Positions 7,939 to 17,274 of a DNA stretch of 64,000 nucleotides are shown here, one piece after another. Each line of letters starts with the position of its first letter. The stretch's first letter is position 1. This stretch comes from VRUE01 sp963737575 (GTDB lineage Bacteria > Actinomycetota > Thermoleophilia > Solirubrobacterales > 70-9): positions 558,001 through 622,000 of the forward strand of contig CAVTTJ010000005.1 of the NCBI GenBank assembly GCA_963737575.1. Direction: 5' to 3'. Both the position numbers and the translations under genes were made by a program. Below the pieces are notes generated by a model, which was not told where the DNA came from, searched no databases, and worked only from the letters and a program-made list of their open reading frames with translations.

Positions 7939-10209
7939 ATGTGGGCGAGGACCGTACTTGGCATCGCGTTTCTCGTCGGTCTGCTGGCGGCGGCGCCGGC
8001 CCAGGCGGCGACCATCAACGTGACGACCACGACCGACGAGGTGACCGGCGGCGACGGGCAGTGCTCGCTGCGGGAGGCGATCTCGACCGGCAACGGCAAC
8101 GGCAACGGAGACTGCGGTGCCGCGGATGGCGGCGCGAACACGATCGTGCTCGGGCCGAGCACATATCCGCTGACGTTGGCCGGTTTTCTCAGCAGTGGCA
8201 ATCCGACCGGGTGCCTTTCGACCTTCGTGCCCGACTTCACCAACAACTTCCGGGACGAGCTGAACGTCGCCGGCACCGTGCAGGGCCTGACGATCGAAGG
8301 GGCGGGCCCGGGCCAGACCGTCATCGACGCCTGCAGGGTCGGCGACCGCGCGCTCGAGGTCAACTCGGGCGCGACCGTGACCCTGAGCGGCTTGACAATC
8401 ACGAACGGCCACTCGCGCCAGGGAGAAGACGGAGACAATGCGGGCACGACTGGAAGCACCGGCGGAGCCGCCATCCCCGGGTCCAACGGCGGCGGGATCC
8501 TGAACGAGGGCAATCTGACCCTTGTCAACTGTGCGGTCACCGGCAACCACGCCGGCGATGGCGGCAACGGAGGGCAGGGCGGTCCGCTCGGAGGCAGCGG
8601 CGGCGCGGGGGGCAGCGGGGGCCAGGGCGGCGGGATCTTTTCGATCGGCACGCTTGCGATCAGCGACACCACGATCAGCGGGAACAGTGCCGGGGACGGC
8701 GGCGATGGCGGTGTCGGTATTCAGGGCAGCATCGCCAACGCGCAGTCCGGCAACGGCGGCTCGGGGGGCGGCGGAGGTGGTGGCGGAGGTGGTGGCGGAG
8801 TCGCAATCGAGGGCGGGACGGCGACGATCGCCTCGAGCACGATCGAGGGCAACAGGACGGGAGCCGGCGGCACGGCGCAGGCCGGCCAAAACAGCGACCC
8901 GTCGCAGGGCACCGGCGGCGACGGCGGCTCGGGCGGCTCGGGCGGCAACGGCGCCGGCATCGCGGTCGCGGGCGCGAGTGTGTCGCTTCAGGCGACGAAC
9001 GACACGGTCGAGGGCAATGTCACGGGCGACGGGGCAAACGGCCAGAACGCGGGCGGGGGCCAGGGCGGACAGGACGGCGCGCCCGGCAGCGGTGGCAATG
9101 GCGGATACGGCGCCGGGCTGCTGAATGTGCACTCGGCGGTGCAACTCGTCGATCTGACCATCGCCGGTAACTCAGCCGGCAAGGGCGGCGGCGGCGGCGC
9201 GGCAAGCAACACCCACCCGGCCGGTACCGCCGGCTCGAACGGCCACGGCGGTGGTATCTACGCCACTCTGTCATCGCCCACACTTCAGAACACGCTCCTG
9301 AACGACAACGAGCCCGGCGGCGATTGCCGCGGCACGATCAGCGACGGGGGCCACAACCTGATCTTCTCCCCGCCTTCGCTCGGTTCTCCGCCGCCGGATC
9401 CGTGCACGGTGACGAACTTCATCAAGTCGGATCCCAAACTGGGGCCGCTGGCCGACAACGGCGGGCCGACGCAGACGATGCGTCTGCAGCCCGGGAGCCC
9501 GGCGATCGATCAGGTCCCGACCTCGGGCGCCGGCTGCCCGCAGACCGATCAGCGCGGCGTCACCCGGCCGGGCGGCACGGCCTGCGACGTCGGCTCCTTC
9601 GAGGTCGCCCCGCCCCAGGCGTCGACCGGCCCCGCGAGCGAGATCAGCCCGGCTGCGGCGACGCTTTCCGCAGCGGTCACGGCAAACGCCCCCGACGCGA
9701 GCGTCCACTTCGAATACGGCACGAGCACCAGCTACGGGAGCAGCACGGCCGATCAGCATGTGGCGGGGGTCGCCGCCGTCTCGGTCCTGACCCGGGTGAG
9801 CGCTCTCACACCCGGGAAGACCTATCACTACCGGGTCGTCGCGAGCTCGGTTGACGGAACGGCTCATGGCGCCGACCGCACGTTCGACGCACCCCCGGTG
9901 CGGATCAGGGGACTGAAGATCAAGCCGAGGCGGGTGCATCGCAACCGCGGAGCGAAGGTGACCTACATCGACTCCGCCGCATCTCGGACCCACTTCCTCT
10001 TCAGCCGGTGCGCAAAGTTCGTCAAGAAGCATTGCAAGCGCTATAGGCGCAAGCGCTCCTTCGCGCGCCAGGACGCCGCCGGGCACAACGGCTTCCACCT
10101 GCGCGCAACGAGTCTCCCGCCGGGGCGCTACCGGCTTGCGGCGACGCCCAGCTTGGACGGGACCGAGGGCGCAGCCGCCACGGTCAAGTTCAAGATCCTG
10201 TCGAGGTGA
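7939..10209 (+). CDS. secreted CSLREA-type right-handed beta-helix protein with glycine-rich loops
   Basis: A 756-residue exported protein. Signal peptide residues 1-24 (GLLAAAPAQA). The CSLREAI motif near residue 45 is the mark of CSLREA-domain surface proteins. Residues about 120-460 are a repeating beta-helix in which coils such as 'TLSGLTITNG' and 'LVNCAVTGN' alternate with long Gly/Asn/Ser loops, including a run of about ten glycines near residue 280. Then follow a choice-of-anchor-Q-like end of the helix (GSPAIDQVPTSGAGCPQTDQRG), a fibronectin-like domain (VHFEYGTSTSYG...YHYRVVAS, about 565-650) and a basic C-terminal beta domain with Cys pair (RCAKFVKKHC). Probably a surface adhesin or polysaccharide-binding protein. 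Confidence 0.85.
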   Translation: MWARTVLGIAFLVGLLAAAPAQAATINVTTTTDEVTGGDGQCSLREAISTGNGNGNGDCGAADGGANTIVLGPSTYPLTLAGFLSSGNPTGCLSTFVPDFTNNFRDELNVAGTVQGLTIEGAGPGQTVIDACRVGDRALEVNSGATVTLSGLTITNGHSRQGEDGDNAGTTGSTGGAAIPGSNGGGILNEGNLTLVNCAVTGNHAGDGGNGGQGGPLGGSGGAGGSGGQGGGIFSIGTLAISDTTISGNSAGDGGDGGVGIQGSIANAQSGNGGSGGGGGGGGGGGGVAIEGGTATIASSTIEGNRTGAGGTAQAGQNSDPSQGTGGDGGSGGSGGNGAGIAVAGASVSLQATNDTVEGNVTGDGANGQNAGGGQGGQDGAPGSGGNGGYGAGLLNVHSAVQLVDLTIAGNSAGKGGGGGAASNTHPAGTAGSNGHGGGIYATLSSPTLQNTLLNDNEPGGDCRGTISDGGHNLIFSPPSLGSPPPDPCTVTNFIKSDPKLGPLADNGGPTQTMRLQPGSPAIDQVPTSGAGCPQTDQRGVTRPGGTACDVGSFEVAPPQASTGPASEISPAAATLSAAVTANAPDASVHFEYGTSTSYGSSTADQHVAGVAAVSVLTRVSALTPGKTYHYRVVASSVDGTAHGADRTFDAPPVRIRGLKIKPRRVHRNRGAKVTYIDSAASRTHFLFSRCAKFVKKHCKRYRRKRSFARQDAAGHNGFHLRATSLPPGRYRLAATPSLDGTEGAAATVKFKILSR

Positions 10210-11336
10210 GTCGCCGCTTCTCCGTCGGGTGGCGAGTCGGCCTGGTCCTCGGTGCGCTGGCGCTGGCCGCCCTGCTGCCATCGGCTTTCAGCGAGGCCAC
10301 CCCGGTGGCCGGCGGGCCATCGCCCTTCATCGGGATCTCCCCGCAGGCGCCGCTGCACAGCGGCGACCTGCGCCTGATGCGGAGGACCGGGGTAGGCTCG
10401 CTGCGCTTTCTCATCTACTGGTCCCAGTCAGAGCCGGCGCCGGGCATCTTTGACTGGGGGGCGACAGATGCCTTCCTGGAGTCGACCGCACGCTATGGCT
10501 TCGAGCGCCTGCCCGTCATCTGGGGATCGCCGTCCTGGGTGGCACGGAAACCGCGGCGGGGTTGTCGCTATGCGGCCGCGCGCTGCTCGGCGCTGCAGCT
10601 GCCGGTGCACAGCGCCGCTCAGCGCCGGGCATGGTCGGACTTCCTGCGGGCGCTGGTCGCGCGCTATGGCCCATCGGGAACCTTCTGGAAGCTTCACCCC
10701 GAGCTGCGCAGGGACCCGATTCGGACCTGGCAGATCTGGAACGAGGAGAACGATCACCGCTTCGCCGAAGCCTCGGTCCGCGGCTACGCCACCCTGCTGC
10801 GTGCCTCGGCGCCGGCGATCCGCTCGGTCGACCCCGGTGCCCGGATCGTGCTCGGTGGCCTCTACGCGACGCCAAGGGTCAAGCCGTCCCTCGACGCGAC
10901 GACCTTTCTCAGCCGCCTCTACCGCCACGAGGGCATCAGGGGCCACTTCGATGGAGTGGGCCTTCACCCCTACGCCGCCGACCCCACCCGAATGGCCGCT
11001 GACATCAGTGCGCTGCGGGCGGTGATGAGAAGAAACGGCGAGGCAAGCGAGGGGCTCTACATCACCGAGTTCGGCTGGGGCTCTCAAACACGGGCCGCGG
11101 GCGGCGACAAGTTCGAGAGGGGACCGGCGCTGCAGGCGCAATACGTCAAGCGCGCCTGGGAAATCCTGCTCGCGAACCGCCGGCGCTGGAATCTACGGGC
11201 CGCCTACTGGTTCACCTGGCAGGACATCCCGGCAGCCAGCACGCCATGCGACTTCTGCGATTCGGCCGGCCTGCTCGGCCTCGATGGCAAGCCAAAGGCG
11301 GCGCTGCGCCGCTTCGAGCAGGTGGCCCGTCGCTGA
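10206..11336 (+). CDS. secreted clan GH-A glycoside hydrolase (GH39/cellulase-like)
   Basis: A 376-residue glycosidase starting at GTG 10206, which overlaps the stop of the beta-helix gene (GTGA). A signal peptide is present (VLGALALAALLPSAFSEA). The acid/base Glu is in QIWNEEND near residue 180 and the nucleophile Glu in LYITEFGWGS near residue 285, the two strand-4 and strand-7 positions of clan GH-A. The Trp-rich end (AYWFTWQDI) and 'GVGLHPYA' fit a TIM barrel. Substrate unknown; coupling to a surface protein suggests extracellular polysaccharide work. Confidence 0.82.
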   Translation: MSRRFSVGWRVGLVLGALALAALLPSAFSEATPVAGGPSPFIGISPQAPLHSGDLRLMRRTGVGSLRFLIYWSQSEPAPGIFDWGATDAFLESTARYGFERLPVIWGSPSWVARKPRRGCRYAAARCSALQLPVHSAAQRRAWSDFLRALVARYGPSGTFWKLHPELRRDPIRTWQIWNEENDHRFAEASVRGYATLLRASAPAIRSVDPGARIVLGGLYATPRVKPSLDATTFLSRLYRHEGIRGHFDGVGLHPYAADPTRMAADISALRAVMRRNGEASEGLYITEFGWGSQTRAAGGDKFERGPALQAQYVKRAWEILLANRRRWNLRAAYWFTWQDIPAASTPCDFCDSAGLLGLDGKPKAALRRFEQVARR

Positions 11337-11353
11337 CATTGGTGATGGGACGC

Positions 11354-12082
11354 TCAGGACTGCGCGGTCGGCCGCACGAGGATCTCGTTCAGCGCCACTC
11401 GCCGGGGGCGGGACAGGGCGAAGGCGATGATCTCCGCGATGTCCGCCGGCTCGATGGCGATATCGCCGACCCACTCCCGCACGGCGGCCCTGGTCTGCTC
11501 GTGGGTGATGTGGTCGGGCAGCTCCGTTGCGACGGCGCCGGGCTCGACGACGATGACGCGGATGTCGGGCTGTAGCTCCAGGCGCAGGCCCTCCGACCAG
11601 CCGCCGATGCCCCACTTGGTCGCCGCGTAGACGGCGTTGCCTGCACGCGCCGTGCGGCCGGCGACCGAGGAGATGTTGACCAGGTCGCCGCCTCCGTCGC
11701 GGAGCTGGTCGAGGAAGACCTCGGTGGTGGTGATCGCGCCGAGGAGGTTCGTCTCGATCATCCGCCCGTAGTCGTCCCGCTGCCCGGCGGAGAAAGGGCC
11801 GAGCAGCATCACGCCGGCGTTGTTGACGAGAATCTCGGCGCGACCCAGCTCTTCCTGGACGCGCCCGGCAGCCGCGACGATGGAGTCGCGGTCGGTGACG
11901 TCGGCAGCGATGGCCAGGGCGCCATCGCCGAGCTCGTCGGCGAGGTCTCCGATTCGGTCCGCCCGGCGGGCAAGGAGCGCGACGCGGTGGCCTTCCGCGG
12001 CGAGCGCTCGGGCGGTCGCCTCGCCGATGCCCGACGAGGCGCCGGTGATGACCGCCACGCGCTTCCCGTCTTGAGTGGCCAT
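11354..12082 (-). CDS. short-chain dehydrogenase/reductase
   Basis: A 242-residue classical SDR. Cofactor motif TGASSGIG at residues 14-21, NNAG near 87, catalytic Ser in VNISSVAG near 135 and YAATK near 150. Arg residues after the first strand (LLARRADR) suggest NADP(H). Substrate unknown. It faces the GH gene (17 bases between stops) and is divergent from the propeller gene. Confidence 0.92.
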   Translation of the reverse strand: MATQDGKRVAVITGASSGIGEATARALAAEGHRVALLARRADRIGDLADELGDGALAIAADVTDRDSIVAAAGRVQEELGRAEILVNNAGVMLLGPFSAGQRDDYGRMIETNLLGAITTTEVFLDQLRDGGGDLVNISSVAGRTARAGNAVYAATKWGIGGWSEGLRLELQPDIRVIVVEPGAVATELPDHITHEQTRAAVREWVGDIAIEPADIAEIIAFALSRPRRVALNEILVRPTAQS

Positions 12083-12223
12083 CAGCCCGGCACCCCGGCG
12101 CTTCTCGATCTCGTCATTCGGCTCCCCTCGGTCGGCCGGTTGGATTCCCCGGGAAACGGTACCCCGGGACCGGCCGGGGGAATCTGCCGGTTCCGGGCGC
12201 CGAGCCTGTTAGCTTCCGCGCCA

Positions 12224-13621
12224 ATGCGTCGCCCCGGGAGCCCCCGAACAATTCTGGTCGCGCTTGCTGCACTGGTTGTCTCGGCCTCTCTGCCGTCGAC
12301 GGCAATCGCCGCCAACAGCATCTTCTGGGGCGACAACAGCAGCAACAGGATCTCCCGGACCAACCTCGACGGCAGCGGCCTTGGGACCGACCTGAGCACC
12401 CTCGGCGCCACGATCGCGAATCCGACCGGGACGGCGATCGACTCGGCCGCCGGCAGGATCTACTGGGCAAGCGCCGCCACCAGCACGATCTCGGTGGCGA
12501 ATCTCGACGGCAGCGGCGCCGGACAGAACCTGACCATCACCGGCGCCACGGTGGACGAACCGGTGGGGCTCGCGGTCGACCCGGCGGCAAACCGGATCTA
12601 CTGGGCCAACATCGGCAACAACACGATCTCAGAGGCAAGCCTCGGCACCGGCGAAGGGCACGACCTGGACACCACGGGCGCGACGGTCGCCGACCCGCAG
12701 GGAGTCGCTATCGACCCGGCGGCCAACAGGATCTACTGGGCCGATGCCGGCGGCGGCGACAAGATCGCGGAGGCCAATCTCGACGGCTCGGGCGAAGGCC
12801 ACGATTTCGATACGACCGGTGCGACGGTCAACCAGCCGGTCGGAGTGGCGATCGACAAGGCCGCGAACAAGATCTACTGGGCCAATGCCGGCGGCAACAC
12901 GATCTCGGAGGCAAACCTCGATGGCACTGGCGAAGGGCACGACCTCGACACCGGCGGCGCGACGACGCTCAAAGGCGCGAGCGGGGTGGCGATCGATCCT
13001 GCGGCCAACCGGATCTACTGGACCAACAAGTTCGGCAACGCGATCTCATACGCCAACCTCGACGGAAGCGGCGGCGGACAGGATCTGAACACGAGCGGCG
13101 CGACCGTCGGCAACCCCGATTTCCCGGCGCTGCTGGAGCTGCCGACCCCGATACTGGCCCCGACGATCAGCGGCGGTTCCACGCCCGGCTCGAGCCTCAC
13201 CTGTTCGCAGGGGAGCTGGGCCGGCGACCTGCTCGGCTCCCTCCTGTACCGTGCGCCGCAGAGCTTTTCCTACAACTGGAGCAAGGACGGGACGGGGATT
13301 CCGGGCGCCTTCGGGAGGTCGATCGCCGCAACCTCTCCGGGCGCCTACAGCTGTCGGGTGAGCGCCCGAAACGCGGCCGGATCGACCTCTCAGGCGAGCG
13401 CGACGCACACCGTCACAGCCACGCCCGCGACGGTGAGCTGCGTCGTGCCCAAGCTCCTCGGCAAGAAGCTGAAGAAGGCAAAGGCGGCGCTTCGCCGTGC
13501 CCAATGTCGCCTAGGCAAGGTGACCCGCAAGGGCAGGAAAGCAGCCAAGGTGAAGAAGCAGCAACCGAAGGCGGGCAAGTTGCTCCCGGTCGGCAGCAAG
13601 GTAAATGTCAGGCTCGGTTGA
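12224..13621 (+). CDS. secreted YWTD-like beta-propeller with C-terminal PASTA domain
   Basis: A 465-residue exported protein. Signal peptide to about residue 29 (SASLPSTAIAA). About seven repeats of roughly 43 residues follow, each with an 'RIYWANxG' strand, 'ISEANLDGSG' and 'GVAIDPAAN', as in low-density-lipoprotein-receptor-type six-bladed propellers. Then an Ig-like stretch (PTISGGSTPGSSLTCSQG, residues about 310-400) and a final PASTA domain (CVVPKLLGKKLKKAKAAL, GKLLPVGSKVNV). PASTA domains bind peptidoglycan fragments or penicillins, so this end may hold the protein in the wall. The start is set by the signal peptide. Confidence 0.85.
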   Translation: MRRPGSPRTILVALAALVVSASLPSTAIAANSIFWGDNSSNRISRTNLDGSGLGTDLSTLGATIANPTGTAIDSAAGRIYWASAATSTISVANLDGSGAGQNLTITGATVDEPVGLAVDPAANRIYWANIGNNTISEASLGTGEGHDLDTTGATVADPQGVAIDPAANRIYWADAGGGDKIAEANLDGSGEGHDFDTTGATVNQPVGVAIDKAANKIYWANAGGNTISEANLDGTGEGHDLDTGGATTLKGASGVAIDPAANRIYWTNKFGNAISYANLDGSGGGQDLNTSGATVGNPDFPALLELPTPILAPTISGGSTPGSSLTCSQGSWAGDLLGSLLYRAPQSFSYNWSKDGTGIPGAFGRSIAATSPGAYSCRVSARNAAGSTSQASATHTVTATPATVSCVVPKLLGKKLKKAKAALRRAQCRLGKVTRKGRKAAKVKKQQPKAGKLLPVGSKVNVRLG

Positions 13622-13653
13622 GCGCCGGCAGGCAGGCCGCGGGGGCTGACCTC

Positions 13654-13980
13654 GTGCCCGCTCCCCTGGTCGAGTTCCCCGCCGACGACCCGGAGCGAGC
13701 ACTGCGCTTCTGGCGTGGGTTGCTCGGAGTCGAGCTGGGGCCGCGGGGCGCCGGCGCGGGGGCGGGCTGGGAGGCCGATGAGGACGGCCTGCGGGTCGGC
13801 GTGCACGAGCGCGGAACGGGGCCGGGCGACACCGGCTCGCTTCCCTATTTCACCGTCGACGACATGGCCGGCGCTCTGGAGCTAGTCAAGGAGCTGGACG
13901 GTTCGATCATCCACCCGGGTGAGCGCTGGTCCATATGCCGGGACTCGGAGGGAAGCCCGTTCGCGCTGGCCTCGGCATGA
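13654..13980 (+). CDS. VOC/glyoxalase-fold protein
   Basis: A 108-residue single-domain VOC protein starting at GTG 13654. 'PLVEFPADDPERALRFWRGLLGVE' is the typical first beta-alpha unit, and 'LPYFTVDDMAGALELVKELDGSII' with 'ICRDSEGSPFAL' the second. Metal ligands (H/E) are not all obvious, so the activity is unknown. The stop overlaps the ATG of the next gene (ATGA). Confidence 0.8.
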   Translation: MPAPLVEFPADDPERALRFWRGLLGVELGPRGAGAGAGWEADEDGLRVGVHERGTGPGDTGSLPYFTVDDMAGALELVKELDGSIIHPGERWSICRDSEGSPFALASA

Positions 13981-14726
13981 GGCCGGGACGGCGCCCCGTC
14001 TCGCATATCGGAGTCTTCGCCCTGGCCACGTTCCTCGGCCTGATCGCCGCCACGGCATTGGCCCACAGCGGCGTCTCGCTCGCCCTCGAACCGGACCGCG
14101 ATTGCTCGGACTTCGCCGATCAGGCCGAAGCCCAGCAGTTCTTCGAAGCCCACGGCGGCAGCGCGACAAACGATTTCGACAATCTCGACGGCGACGGCGA
14201 CGGATTGGCCTGCGAGAGCGATCCGTGTCCGTGCGCCGGGGAAGGGGGATCGAGTCCCTCGGTTCCGCTGGGGGGTCGGATCGATGCGCGGGTGGTCCGT
14301 GACATCGACGGCGACACCCTCGCTGCGGAATTCGCCAATGGCTCGCAGATCGACGTGCGACTGATCGGCATCGACACCCCCGAGGACGTGAAACCCGAGT
14401 ATCCGGTCGAGTGCGGCGCGCGATCGGCGGCGAGGTCGATGAGATCGATGGCCTCGGGCCGGACGGTGACTCTCAGGACCGACCCGACCCAGGACCGCTT
14501 CGACCGCTACGGGCGCCTGCTCGCCTACGCCTACCTCCGGGGCAGGAACCTGGGTCGCGCCGAGGTCCGGAGGGGCTGGGCCGAGGTCTACGTCTACGGT
14601 CACAGGCCGTTCCGGCTGGTCCGGTCGTTCCGACGGGCCGCCCGCGCTGCCCGCGCCGAAGGTCGCGGCGTGTGGGGCCGCTGCGACGGCGACTTCCACT
14701 CAGCCGAGCCCGGCGTGCAGCATTAG
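13977..14726 (+). CDS. secreted thermonuclease-family nuclease with excalibur Ca-binding domain
   Basis: A 249-residue exported protein. After a signal peptide (about residues 10-35) comes an excalibur domain (DCSDFADQAEAQQFF with the calcium loop DGDGDGLACE), then a staphylococcal-nuclease-like domain from about residue 100. Nuclease residues visible are Asp in VVRDIDGDTLA, Arg/Asp in VRLIGIDTPE, and the RYGRLLAYAYL region. It should cut DNA or RNA outside the cell with Ca2+. The order excalibur-then-nuclease is the reverse of many family members, which carry excalibur at the C-terminus. Translationally coupled to the VOC gene. Confidence 0.88.
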   Translation: MRPGRRPVSHIGVFALATFLGLIAATALAHSGVSLALEPDRDCSDFADQAEAQQFFEAHGGSATNDFDNLDGDGDGLACESDPCPCAGEGGSSPSVPLGGRIDARVVRDIDGDTLAAEFANGSQIDVRLIGIDTPEDVKPEYPVECGARSAARSMRSMASGRTVTLRTDPTQDRFDRYGRLLAYAYLRGRNLGRAEVRRGWAEVYVYGHRPFRLVRSFRRAARAARAEGRGVWGRCDGDFHSAEPGVQH

Positions 14727-14826
14727 TCTCGCGGCCGCGCGGGTGTCGATCTCGCGACTGCCCGTTCGTCGTTGGGGTAGGAGGCTCAGGATCGAGTGAG
14801 CCGAGCACAACGCGAAGGAGGACATC

Positions 14827-15396
14827 ATGGGCAGGATCGTCGTAACCGAGTTCGTCTCGCTGGACGGGGTGATCGAGGCTCCCGGCGGGGGTGAGGACTT
14901 CAAGCACCAGGGATGGACCTTCGAGATCGAGCGCGGCGAGGAGGGCGACAGGTTCAAGTTGGACGAGACCCTCGAGGCCGAGGTCCAGCTGCTCGGCCGC
15001 GGGACCTACGAAGGCTTCGCCGCCGCCTGGCCGGCGAGGACAGACGAGTCCGGCTTTGCGGAGAAGTTCAACTCGATGCCCAAGTACGTCTATTCCTCGA
15101 CCCTGGAGAAGGCCGAATGGAACAACTCGACCATCCTCTCCGGCGACTTCGCCGAGGAGATCGGGAAGCTGAAGCAGCAGGTCGATGGCGTGATCCTCGT
15201 CGCCGGCAGCGCCCAGCTCGTCCAGGGGCTCGTCGAGCACGATCTCGTCGACGAGATCCGGCTGATGGTCTTCCCTGTGCTGCTCGGCAGCGGTAAGCGC
15301 CTCTTCGCCGAGCACCCCGACAAGAAGCCACTGCGCCTGGTCGACTCGAAAACTGTCGGCGCGGGGATCGCGCTGCTCACCTACGAGCCCGCCTGA
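14827..15396 (+). CDS. dihydrofolate reductase-like (RibD C-terminal) protein
   Basis: A 189-residue protein with RBS GAAGGAGG. It has the RibD_C/DHFR-like fold: VTEFVSLDGVIEAPGG at the start, LLGRGTYEGFAAAWP near residue 60, ILVAGSAQLVQGLVEHDLVDEI near 123 and a final PVLLGSGKRLF. Probably an NADPH-dependent reductase of unknown substrate; these family members seldom act as true folate enzymes. Its 3' end overlaps the convergent SulP gene by 16 bases. Confidence 0.88.
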   Translation: MGRIVVTEFVSLDGVIEAPGGGEDFKHQGWTFEIERGEEGDRFKLDETLEAEVQLLGRGTYEGFAAAWPARTDESGFAEKFNSMPKYVYSSTLEKAEWNNSTILSGDFAEEIGKLKQQVDGVILVAGSAQLVQGLVEHDLVDEIRLMVFPVLLGSGKRLFAEHPDKKPLRLVDSKTVGAGIALLTYEPA

Positions 15397-17117
15397 GTCT
15401 CCGGCCCCGCCTCCGACCGAATCGCGGCGATTGCCTCCTCGGGGGAGGCGTAGAAGTGATCTCTGTCGAGCGTGTCCATCAGCCCGTAGCGCAGGGTCAG
15501 CTGCTTGAGGCGATCGCGGAGCTCGACGAAGGCGAGGTGGGTCCCCGCCGCGTTCAGCTCGCGGTCGAGCTGCTCGAGCATCTCCGCCGCGGTCACGTCG
15601 ACATCGGTGATCGCCTCGCACTGCAGGACGATCCACTCGGGGTTGCGATCGCGAGCGAGCCGTATGATCTCATCGCGGAACCGTCCCGAGTTGGCGAAGA
15701 ACAGCGGTGCCTCCCAGCGATAGACGACGACCCCCGGGAGCTCTCGAGCGCCGGGGTAGTTGGCGATGTCGTGCCAGCCCGCGGATCCCTCCGGGAGTCC
15801 AAGGACGGCGCCATGCGGCCACCAGTTGCGGCGAAAGAAGAGGACGATCGCCAGCAGCACGGCAATAACGATTCCCTCCAGAACGCCGAGGAGAACGACG
15901 CCGGCGGTGGCCACCAGGGACACGCCGAGCGCGCTTCGCCGCACCTCGTAGTAGCGACGCAGGAGGCCGAGGTTCATGAGTGAGACAGCGGCGGCGATCA
16001 CCACGGCCGCGAGGGCGGCCTGCGGCAGGTCGGCGAGCAGCGAGTTGAAAAAGAGGAGAAGAGCGGCGACGAGGCCGGCCCCGACCAGCCCCGCGACCTG
16101 GGACTTCGCCCCCGATTGCTCGGCGACAGCGGTCCTCGAGCCGCTGGTCGAGACCGCAAAGCCCTGAAAGAAGCCCGCCGCCACGTTGGCGGCCCCGACG
16201 CCGATCATCTCCTGGTCGGGTTTGACCTCATCTCCGCGGCGGGCCGCGAAACTGGTGGCGGTCGCGATCGTGTCGGTAAGCGAGACGAGGGTGATCCCGA
16301 GGGCGGCCAGCAGCAGCGGCGGGACGTCGCCCGCGTTCGTCCATGGAAGTCCGGGGCTGGGAACCCCCTGGGGCAGGGATCCGACCGTCGCGACGCCGTG
16401 CTCCGCCAGGCCGAAGACGGCCGAGACGACCGTGGCGGCGAGCACCGCCACCAGGATCGCCGGCAGGCGTTTGGTGAAGATCGGGAGCGCGAACAGGATG
16501 CCCAGCACCGCGAGACCGAGCAGCAGCGTGAGGGTGTGGGTTTGGCCGAGTCCGTCCACGAACGCCTTCAGCTCGCCGAGGAACGAGTCAGCGTCAGTCG
16601 AGAAGCCGAACAGCTTCGGTAGCTGCCCGACGATGATCGTTATCCCGAGACCGTTCATGTAGCCGACCTGCACCTCTTTCGAGAGAAGGTCGGCGACGAA
16701 CCCGAGCTTTCCGAGGCCGAGGGCGATCTCGATCAGCCCGACGAAGATGGCGAGCATTCCCGCCAGGGCGATCGCCGTCCCGGGGTCCCCCGTGACCAGC
16801 AGGGGCGTGATCGAAGCGAGGATCAGGGGTGAGATCGACGAATCCGGGCCGAGCACCAGGACCCGCGAAGGGCCGAACAGCGCGTAGCCGACCAGGCAGG
16901 CGATCGTCGTGTAGAGGCCCGTGACCGGCGGCAGGCCGGCAAGCTCTGCGTAGGCCATTCCCTGCGGCACCAGGATCGCCGCCAGCACCACTCCCGCGAC
17001 CAGGTCGGGTCGAGCGAATCCGCCGGGATATCCCTTGAGCAGTTTGACGCCGGGCACCCAGCGTTGTAACCGTCCGACGTCCTGATGACGCTTTCCCGAA
17101 GGGTCGATGACGCGCAT
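15381..17117 (-). CDS. SulP family anion transporter with STAS domain
   Basis: A 578-residue inner-membrane transporter. Residues about 30-420 contain 10-12 hydrophobic segments, including the family motif VPQGMAYAELAGLPPVTGLYT near residue 50. The C-terminal STAS domain (about residues 455-565) shows PGVVVYRWEAPLFFANSGRF and VDVTAAEMLEQL. Substrate could be sulfate, bicarbonate or other anions. A separate sulfate ABC operon lies at 46-50 kb, so bicarbonate or another anion is possible. Start ATG 17117. Confidence 0.93.
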   Translation of the reverse strand: MRVIDPSGKRHQDVGRLQRWVPGVKLLKGYPGGFARPDLVAGVVLAAILVPQGMAYAELAGLPPVTGLYTTIACLVGYALFGPSRVLVLGPDSSISPLILASITPLLVTGDPGTAIALAGMLAIFVGLIEIALGLGKLGFVADLLSKEVQVGYMNGLGITIIVGQLPKLFGFSTDADSFLGELKAFVDGLGQTHTLTLLLGLAVLGILFALPIFTKRLPAILVAVLAATVVSAVFGLAEHGVATVGSLPQGVPSPGLPWTNAGDVPPLLLAALGITLVSLTDTIATATSFAARRGDEVKPDQEMIGVGAANVAAGFFQGFAVSTSGSRTAVAEQSGAKSQVAGLVGAGLVAALLLFFNSLLADLPQAALAAVVIAAAVSLMNLGLLRRYYEVRRSALGVSLVATAGVVLLGVLEGIVIAVLLAIVLFFRRNWWPHGAVLGLPEGSAGWHDIANYPGARELPGVVVYRWEAPLFFANSGRFRDEIIRLARDRNPEWIVLQCEAITDVDVTAAEMLEQLDRELNAAGTHLAFVELRDRLKQLTLRYGLMDTLDRDHFYASPEEAIAAIRSEAGPETQAGS

Positions 17118-17210
17118 CTTCTCCTACCGAAGGAACGGAGAAGCAGCGACGTGCTCAGCTCCGAGGAACCTTTACTCGTCGCACAGCGCCGAATAGATTC
17201 TTGTCGGCAA

Positions 17211-17226
17211 GCAGTGTTCACACTGC
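17211..17226. promoter_or_regulatory. inverted repeat in divergent intergenic region
   Basis: Perfect arms GCAGTG and CACTGC around TTCA, in the 157-base gap between the divergent SulP and membrane-protein genes. The size suits a repressor operator or a small hairpin. No regulator is identified. Confidence 0.3.
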
Positions 17227-17274
17227 CGGCTCAGACTGGAGCGGAGCCGCACCGCCAGTAGGAAGGAGATCCCA

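Noticed and set aside
8540..9250. Tandem GGC-rich repeats as a CRISPR or minisatellite
   Set aside because: They are in-frame glycine-rich loops of a secreted protein, without constant repeat and unique spacers.
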